Source of the DNA: Brachybacterium nesterenkovii | GTDB lineage: Bacteria; Actinomycetota; Actinomycetes; Actinomycetales; Dermabacteraceae | Direction of reading: 5' to 3' | Assembly: GCF_900163655.1 (NCBI RefSeq) | Contig: NZ_FWFG01000099.1 | Location: forward strand, 54,502-118,501 | Length of the DNA: 64,000 nucleotides | In this document: positions 59,450 to 64,000 of the stretch, piece by piece | Numbering within the stretch: the first letter of the stretch is position 1 | Layout of the letters: every line of letters starts with the position of its first letter | Made by a program: the position numbers and the translations under genes | Notes under the pieces: model-generated | Told to the model about the DNA's origin: nothing | What the model saw: only the letters and a program-made list of their open reading frames with translations | Databases searched by the model: none

Positions 59450-60135
59450 CGGTCCGGGAGGCGCCGTCCGCGGACGGCGGCGCGGGGAGCGCGCCCGTCG
59501 GCCTGCTGGTCTCCGATGTCGACTCGACCTTCCTCACGCAGGAGGTGATCGAGCTGGTCGCCGACCGTGCGGGCACCCGGGCGCAGGTCCAGGACGTCAC
59601 CGAGCGGGCGATGCGCGGCGAGCTCGACTTCGCGCAGTCGCTGCACGCGCGCGTCGCCACCCTCGCGGGCCTGTCGGAGGACGTCCTCGCCGACGTCCGA
59701 GGGGAGCTGGTCCCGACGCCGGGGGCGATCGAGCTGTTCACCCGCGCCCGCGAGGCCGGCTGGGTCACCGCGCTCGTCTCGGGCGGCTTCCACGAGGTGA
59801 TCGACCCGCTCGCGCGCAGCGTCGGGGTCTCGCACGTGCTGGCCAATCGCTTCGAGGTCGCTGACGGCCGCCTCACGGGGCGCGTCGCGGGGCCGGTCGT
59901 GGACCGGGCGGCGAAGGCGCGGACGCTGCGCGAGCTCGCGCAGCGGCACGGGATCGAGAGGGGCGCCACGGTCGCCATGGGCGACGGGGCCAATGACATC
60001 GACATGGTCACGGCCGCGGGGACCGGGATCGCCTTCCGCCCCAAGCCCGCCCTGCGCGAGGTCGCGGACGTGGTCCTCGAGGGACCGAGCCTGCTCGATG
60101 CCTGGCCGGTGCTCGAGCGCATCGCCGTCCGCTGA
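59446..60135 (+). CDS. serB: Phosphoserine phosphatase
   Basis: 229 residues. HAD-superfamily SerB: DVDSTFL with the nucleophile Asp24 and Asp26, [11 protein letters not shown] with the motif-2 Ser, and [11 protein letters not shown] near residue 184. Last step of serine biosynthesis. No ACT domain precedes the catalytic part, so regulation by serine is not obvious. GTG 59446 overlaps the glgC stop. Convergent with the SixA gene; an imperfect hairpin at 60153-60182 may end both. Confidence 0.9.
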   Translation: MTVREAPSADGGAGSAPVGLLVSDVDSTFLTQEVIELVADRAGTRAQVQDVTERAMRGELDFAQSLHARVATLAGLSEDVLADVRGELVPTPGAIELFTRAREAGWVTALVSGGFHEVIDPLARSVGVSHVLANRFEVADGRLTGRVAGPVVDRAAKARTLRELAQRHGIERGATVAMGDGANDIDMVTAAGTGIAFRPKPALREVADVVLEGPSLLDAWPVLERIAVR

Positions 60136-60199
60136 CCGACCGGTATGACGGTGCCCGCCGCCCCGAGACCGGGACGACGGGCGCCGAGACCGCCGCGCG

Positions 60200-60724
60200 T
60201 CAGCTGCGGACGATGGTGTGGAGGGTCAGCGAGTCCTCGTCGAGCTCATCCCAGGAGCCGAGCGGACCGGTGAGGACGCACATCGAACCCGTGGAGATGC
60301 CGATCCGGGCCTGGGCGAGGGCGCCGGAGTCCGAGTCCTCGTCGGCCAGGAGATGGCCGAGCATCGACATGGCGGGCTCGTGGCCGACGACGAGGACGAC
60401 GCGGTCCTCGTCCGGGAGCTCCCGGAGAGCCTGGACGGTCTCGTGGGCGCCGCCCTCGTAGAGGCCGTCGACGATGTCGACGCGCGCGTCGAGCTCGGGC
60501 ATGGCGGAGGCGAGGGCCTCGAAGGTCTGGCGGGTGCGCGCGGCCGGGGAGACGAGCACGCGGGACGGTCGCACGCCCTGGGCGCGGAGGTAGTCGCCGA
60601 TGAGGCGGGCCTGCTGGCGGCCGCGCTCCGTGAGATCCCGATCGATGTCCTGCTCCCCCATCCCCTCGGCCTTGCCGTGGCGCAGGAGGAGCAGCATGCG
60701 ACTGTCAGGGTCGGAAGATGACAT
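60200..60724 (-). CDS. SixA-type histidine phosphatase
   Basis: 174 residues, phosphoglycerate-mutase-like histidine phosphatase. The nucleophile motif LLLLRHGKAE (Arg15-His16-Gly17) is at the N-terminus and the second catalytic His lies in VLVVGHEPAMSML near residue 125. SixA in E. coli removes phosphate from histidine phosphotransfer proteins; the actinobacterial role is not established. ATG 60724 is four bases after the fabG stop on the same strand, so they share a transcript. Confidence 0.87.
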   Translation of the reverse strand: MSSSDPDSRMLLLLRHGKAEGMGEQDIDRDLTERGRQQARLIGDYLRAQGVRPSRVLVSPAARTRQTFEALASAMPELDARVDIVDGLYEGGAHETVQALRELPDEDRVVLVVGHEPAMSMLGHLLADEDSDSGALAQARIGISTGSMCVLTGPLGSWDELDEDSLTLHTIVRS

Positions 60725-60728
60725 GGGT

Positions 60729-61454
60729 TCAGTGTCCCATGCCCAGGCCGCCGTCGACGGGGATCACGGCCCCGGAGACGTAGGCGGCGTCGTCGCTCGC
60801 GAGGAAGGCGACCACGCGCGCGACCTCGGACGGATCGGCGAAGCGTCCGGCGGGGATCGCGGAGCGGTACTGCTGCTGGAGGTCCTCGGGCAGCTGCGCG
60901 GTCATGTCGGTGTCGATGTATCCCGGGGCCACGACGTTGGCGGTGATGCCGCGGCTGCCGAGCTCGCGGGTCACCGAGCGGGCGATGCCCACGAGGCCGG
61001 ACTTCGAGGCCGCGTAGTTGACCTGGCCGGGCGAGCCGTAGAGCCCGACGACCGAGGAGATGAGGACGATGCGTCCCTTCTTCTTGCGCATCATGCCCTT
61101 GATGGCGCGGCGCACGGTGCGGAACGAGCCCGTGAGGTTGGTGTCGACGACCTTCTCGAAGGACTCGTCGCTCATCCGCAGCAGCAGCTGGTCGTCGGTG
61201 ATCCCGGCGTTGGCCACGAGGACCTCGACGGGCCCGTGGGCCTTCTCGACCTCGGCGAAGGCGGCATCCAGCGAGGCGGGGTCCGTGATGTCGGCCGCGA
61301 CCGTGAGCGCGCCCTCGGGCCCGTCGGAGCCCGAGCGGCTGGTGACGGCCACCGCGTCGCCGCGCGCGATGAACTCCTCGGCGATGGCGCGGCCGGTGCC
61401 GCGGTTGCCTCCGGTGATGAGAACGCTGCGGGGCTCGGGGGCGGGGAGGTTCAT
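60729..61454 (-). CDS. fabG: 3-oxoacyl-ACP reductase
   Basis: 241 residues, short-chain dehydrogenase. NADP-binding TGGNRGTG (14-21), catalytic Ser134, Tyr147 and Lys151 in YAASK, and the PG motif VVAPGYIDTDMTAQL. FabG reduces 3-oxoacyl-ACP in fatty-acid elongation. In many actinobacteria fabG is paired with fabI and near a DUF3099 gene; fabI is not next to it here. AGGAG lies nine bases before ATG 61454. Confidence 0.9.
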   Translation of the reverse strand: MNLPAPEPRSVLITGGNRGTGRAIAEEFIARGDAVAVTSRSGSDGPEGALTVAADITDPASLDAAFAEVEKAHGPVEVLVANAGITDDQLLLRMSDESFEKVVDTNLTGSFRTVRRAIKGMMRKKKGRIVLISSVVGLYGSPGQVNYAASKSGLVGIARSVTRELGSRGITANVVAPGYIDTDMTAQLPEDLQQQYRSAIPAGRFADPSEVARVVAFLASDDAAYVSGAVIPVDGGLGMGH

Positions 61455-61666
61455 GCGGACGTGCTCCTAGCTGTGTGGACTGCGGCGCACCGGCGCTGCG
61501 GCGCCATGGGGAGGACTCCCCATGGCCGGATGCGGCAGGAGCCGGTGCGGACGGTGTGCTCTACGATACGGTCTGGGAACCTCCCACCGCTCAGGCACTC
61601 CGTGACGGCAGCCGGTCTCGTCGCGGACCCCGAGCTCACCGCACACCTCACGGGGAGATCGCCGCC

Positions 61667-63103
61667 ATGGCCTACCGCTTCAATCCGCCGCCCAACTGGC
61701 CCGTCGACGAGCCCGGATGGACCCCGCCGCCCGGATGGCAGCCGGATCCCTCGTGGGGTCCCGCGCCGGACGGCTGGAACTTCTGGGTGGAGGATGCGGC
61801 GGAGCCGTCCGCGTCTGCAGGCCACCCCGCGCAGGACGAGGCCTCCGCACCGGCGGCCGAGGGCGACGCCGCCCTGGCCGCGGGCGCGGATGACGACGAG
61901 ACCCGCATGGTCTCCACCCAGGACGACCTCCCTGCCGCCGCGCCGACGGGCGACGCGGAGCAGGACGAGACCCGCGTGGTCGATTCCGCCGAGCGCGATG
62001 CCGCCGCGGATGTCGCGGGAGATCCCGCCGCGGGGGCGACCGAGGACGCGCCGTCCGCCCCGTCCTTCGGCTCCGAGCCCCAGGCCGCCGCCGATGCGCC
62101 CGAGACGGAGGAGTTCCCCGGCCGCGATCTCGACTCCGATCTGCAGACCGCCGCGCCGTACGAGTCCGCGGCTCCGGTCGACCAGCAGACCCCGGCGCCG
62201 TCCTATGGATCCTCCCCCGCTGTCGACTCCGGCCAGGCCCCGGCCTACGGCAGCGCCGATCAGCCGGGCTACGCGGCGGACGGCTACGGGCAGAGCCCCT
62301 CGAGCTACCCCTCGGCCGACGGCTACGGCTCGGCGAACTCCTACGGCACGGGCGACTACCCGCAGGCCGCATCCCCGGCCGCCTTCGGCTCCCCGGCCGA
62401 GCAGGGGTCGTGGCAGGCCGCGCCTGCAGGCGGCGGCCCGGACAAGCCGCAGAAGGGGCTCCTGGCCCGCTTCTGGTGGGTCGGCTGCATCCTGCTGGCC
62501 ATCCTCGCCCTCATCCTGGGGCTCATCGGCTTCGCGGCCGTCAAGGCGATGGGCGGCAAGGACGACCCGTCGCCGTCGGTCTCCGGCACGACCACCACGG
62601 CGCCGACGACCACGGACCCGGCCACCACCGATCCCGCCACGACGGATCCGGCGACGACCGATCCCGCGACCACCCCCGTCGCCCAGCCGACCATCGACCC
62701 GGCGGCCGTCGCGCAGCCGGTCCAGAGCTCGCAGGGCAAGGGCACGGTCGCGGTCGAGATGAAGTGGCAGACGGCCGACCAGCTCCCCTCGGAGCACGGC
62801 GGCACGATCAGCCCGGGGACCAACCCCGAGTACCTCGTGGTGGTCGCCAAGGTCACCACCGATGAGGGCGAGCTGAACACCAACCCGTTCAACTTCGCGG
62901 TCGTGACGCCGTATGGCGGGGCCGTCGACCCGGCCACCGAGACCTTCGGGCTCAAGGACTCCGGCATCGGCATCGGCGACGACTCCGTCACCGCCGGCAA
63001 TGAGCAGACCATCAGGATGGTCTTCGACATCGCCAAGAACCCCGGCCTGAAGGTCCAGTACGACACCTACGACAACCAGTACTCCTGGGACGTGCCGGTG
63101 TGA
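61667..63103 (+). CDS. FNPPPxWP-motif membrane protein with Thr-Pro stalk
   Basis: 478 residues. The N-terminus carries a Trp/Pro-rich module (FNPPPNWP, GWTPPPGW, PDPSWGPAP, GWNFW), as in DUF2510-like leaders. An acidic, then Tyr/Gly/Ser-rich linker (about 40-265) is followed by one membrane helix (LARFWWVGCILLAILALI, about 266-290), a TTDPA repeat stalk (about 305-345) and an extracellular domain (about 360-478) reminiscent of DUF4352. TACGAT near 61563 may be the -10. Overlaps the next gene by GTGA. Function unknown. Confidence 0.78.
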   Translation: MAYRFNPPPNWPVDEPGWTPPPGWQPDPSWGPAPDGWNFWVEDAAEPSASAGHPAQDEASAPAAEGDAALAAGADDDETRMVSTQDDLPAAAPTGDAEQDETRVVDSAERDAAADVAGDPAAGATEDAPSAPSFGSEPQAAADAPETEEFPGRDLDSDLQTAAPYESAAPVDQQTPAPSYGSSPAVDSGQAPAYGSADQPGYAADGYGQSPSSYPSADGYGSANSYGTGDYPQAASPAAFGSPAEQGSWQAAPAGGGPDKPQKGLLARFWWVGCILLAILALILGLIGFAAVKAMGGKDDPSPSVSGTTTTAPTTTDPATTDPATTDPATTDPATTPVAQPTIDPAAVAQPVQSSQGKGTVAVEMKWQTADQLPSEHGGTISPGTNPEYLVVVAKVTTDEGELNTNPFNFAVVTPYGGAVDPATETFGLKDSGIGIGDDSVTAGNEQTIRMVFDIAKNPGLKVQYDTYDNQYSWDVPV

Positions 63104-63615
63104 CCAAGGCGTTCAACCCGCCGCCCCACTGGCCGGAGCCGCCCCGCCCGGGGTGGGCTCCGCCCAGCGGCTGGCGGCCCGATCGCTCCTGGGGAGAGGT
63201 CCCCTCCGGGTGGCGGCTGTGGAGCGGCGGCTCCGCGGCCGTCCCCGGGCCCGCGCCGCTGGCCGAGTCCGAGGACGTCCCGGCCAGCGGCGTCCCCGTG
63301 CTCCGCGTCCGCGACGAGTACCCCGTGTCCGTCGTGCAGCCGGGCGCGCTCACCCGTCATGAGGTGGATGACGATCTCCACGGCTTCGATCCGGAGCCGC
63401 CCCGCCGCGAGCGGCCGCGGCTGCGCCTGGCCCTGCGGATCACCGCCGCGCTGCTCGGCCTGCTCGTGACCGCAGCCACCGCCTACCTCTTCGTGCGGCT
63501 CGTCGCGTTCGCCCGGGAGGACCTGCCCGCCCAGTCCCTCGCGCCGACCGCCGTGTCCGCCGCCCCGCTCGTCCCGACCTCCGCCGGGGCCGGCGGAGGC
63601 GACCGGCCGCTGTGA
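63100..63615 (+). CDS. Paralogous FNPPPxWP-motif single-span membrane protein
   Basis: 171 residues. The N-terminal module FNPPPHWP, GWAPPSGW, PDRSWGEVP, GWRLW is a close copy of that in the preceding protein, suggesting duplication of the leader. A polar middle is followed by a membrane helix (about 112-134, ALLGLLVTAATAYLFVRLV) and a short Ala/Pro tail; the large outer domain of its neighbour is missing. GTG overlaps the previous stop by four bases and its own stop overlaps the DUF3099 start by GTGA. Function unknown. Confidence 0.75.
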   Translation: MTKAFNPPPHWPEPPRPGWAPPSGWRPDRSWGEVPSGWRLWSGGSAAVPGPAPLAESEDVPASGVPVLRVRDEYPVSVVQPGALTRHEVDDDLHGFDPEPPRRERPRLRLALRITAALLGLLVTAATAYLFVRLVAFAREDLPAQSLAPTAVSAAPLVPTSAGAGGGDRPL

Positions 63616-64000
63616 CGCACCTGCTGGGTCCCGGCCCCGCGGGCGCCGGGCATCGGCCCGTCTCCCGGCCCGCTCCCCTGGCCCGCAGCGAGGACGTCGC
63701 GCGGCGCCGCCGGGTCTACACGATCCAGATGACCGTCCGCATGGCCTGTTTCCTCGCCATGCCCTTCCTCCCGGGCTGGTGGAAGCTCGCCGCCCTCGTC
63801 GGCGCGCTCGTCCTCCCCTACGTCGCGGTGCTCATGGCCAACGACCCGGACCTCGACGGCAGTGCCGAGCGCTCCCGCCCGTGGCGCGACGCCCTGCTGC
63901 TCGACGTGCTCGACCGAGCCGTCGGGTCCGAGGCGGATCACGCGGGGCGCCGCCGGGTCTACACGATCCAGATGACCGTCCGCATGGCCTGTTTCCTCGC
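63612..64000 (+). CDS. DUF3099-family membrane protein, 3' end outside the window, internally duplicated
   Basis: At least 129 codons from GTG 63612, overlapping the previous stop. The core RRRVYTIQMTVRMACFLAMP, WWKLAALVGALVLPYVAVLMAN (two membrane helices) matches DUF3099, normally a short two-helix protein of ~80-130 residues. After DLDGSAERSRPWRD and a linker, the first part of the core (RRRVYTIQMTVRMACFLA) begins again at the window edge, in frame, 81 codons later. Whether a whole second copy follows cannot be seen. Function unknown. Confidence 0.8.
   Translation, partial: MTHLLGPGPAGAGHRPVSRPAPLARSEDVARRRRVYTIQMTVRMACFLAMPFLPGWWKLAALVGALVLPYVAVLMANDPDLDGSAERSRPWRDALLLDVLDRAVGSEADHAGRRRVYTIQMTVRMACFL
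63698..64000 (+). repeat. 60-base direct repeat, 243 bases apart, in the DUF3099 gene
   Basis: Bases 63698-63757 and 63941-64000 are identical except at one position (63702 C against 63945 G). The period is 81 codons. The second copy is cut by the window end, so the true repeat may be longer. Confidence 0.95.

Overview
The window is GC-rich actinobacterial chromosome with short intergenic gaps, frequent GTG starts and GTGA/ATGA stop-start overlaps. Gene content (divergent tkt/ctaB; xerD-parA-rluB-tyrA-cmk/der; FHA-FtsR-MerR; divergent glgM/glgC; imuA-imuB-dnaE2; the mycothiol-era TIGR03085 family; DUF3099 beside fabG) points to Micrococcales. A Brachybacterium/Dermabacteraceae-like organism is my best guess, but that is inference. 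I see no rRNA, CRISPR array, prophage or insertion sequence; the only RNA gene found is one tRNA-Pro.

Layout. 1-2.7 kb: 5' part of transketolase (minus) and divergent heme o synthase. 2.7-8.9 kb: one co-directional run, xerD, parA, rluB, tyrA and a fused cmk-der; scpA and scpB, which commonly sit between parA and rluB in actinobacteria, are absent here. 9-12.7 kb: DUF4190 protein, NUDIX hydrolase, an unknown gene, glycerol dehydrogenase, a small membrane protein and tRNA-Pro(GGG). 12.8-18 kb: methyltransferase, GarA/OdhI-type FHA regulator, two MerR regulators, a second ParA-like ATPase and an RNA-methyltransferase-like protein. 18-25 kb: TIGR03085 protein, PAC2 protein, TSUP transporter, a 59-residue membrane peptide plus DUF2252 protein, an M23 peptidase and a DJ-1/PfpI protein.

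25-39 kb is the transport-rich, more accessory part: a decayed DUF1963 gene, CPBP protease, two MFS transporters, DctA, a queuosine-precursor-type transporter, and a TetR-controlled pair made of an MMPL transporter with a degenerate ATPase-like tail and a YhgE/Pip protein with a long LADG-type repeat. A HigBA-like toxin-antitoxin pair with a frameshifted toxin follows. 39-46 kb: the SOS mutasome imuA-imuB-dnaE2, preceded by two overlapping LexA boxes. 46-56.9 kb: GntR-MFS pair, HExxH membrane protein, BioY, NYN-LOTUS protein, VOC protein, RCC1-like propeller, SpoU methyltransferase, ABC ATPase, RNB nuclease. 57-64 kb: glgM/glgC, serB, SixA phosphatase, fabG, two paralogous FNPPPxWP-motif membrane proteins, and a DUF3099 gene with an in-frame duplication running off the window edge.

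The most general signal is regulatory: many genes carry TANNNT exactly six bases before the first base of the start codon, the architecture of leaderless transcripts. The same spacing suggests a non-standard ACG start for the M23 peptidase and a nine-codon leaderless upstream ORF before the second merR gene. The other leading oddities are the MMPL tail, the missing scpAB, the frameshifted toxin and the terminal DUF3099 duplication.
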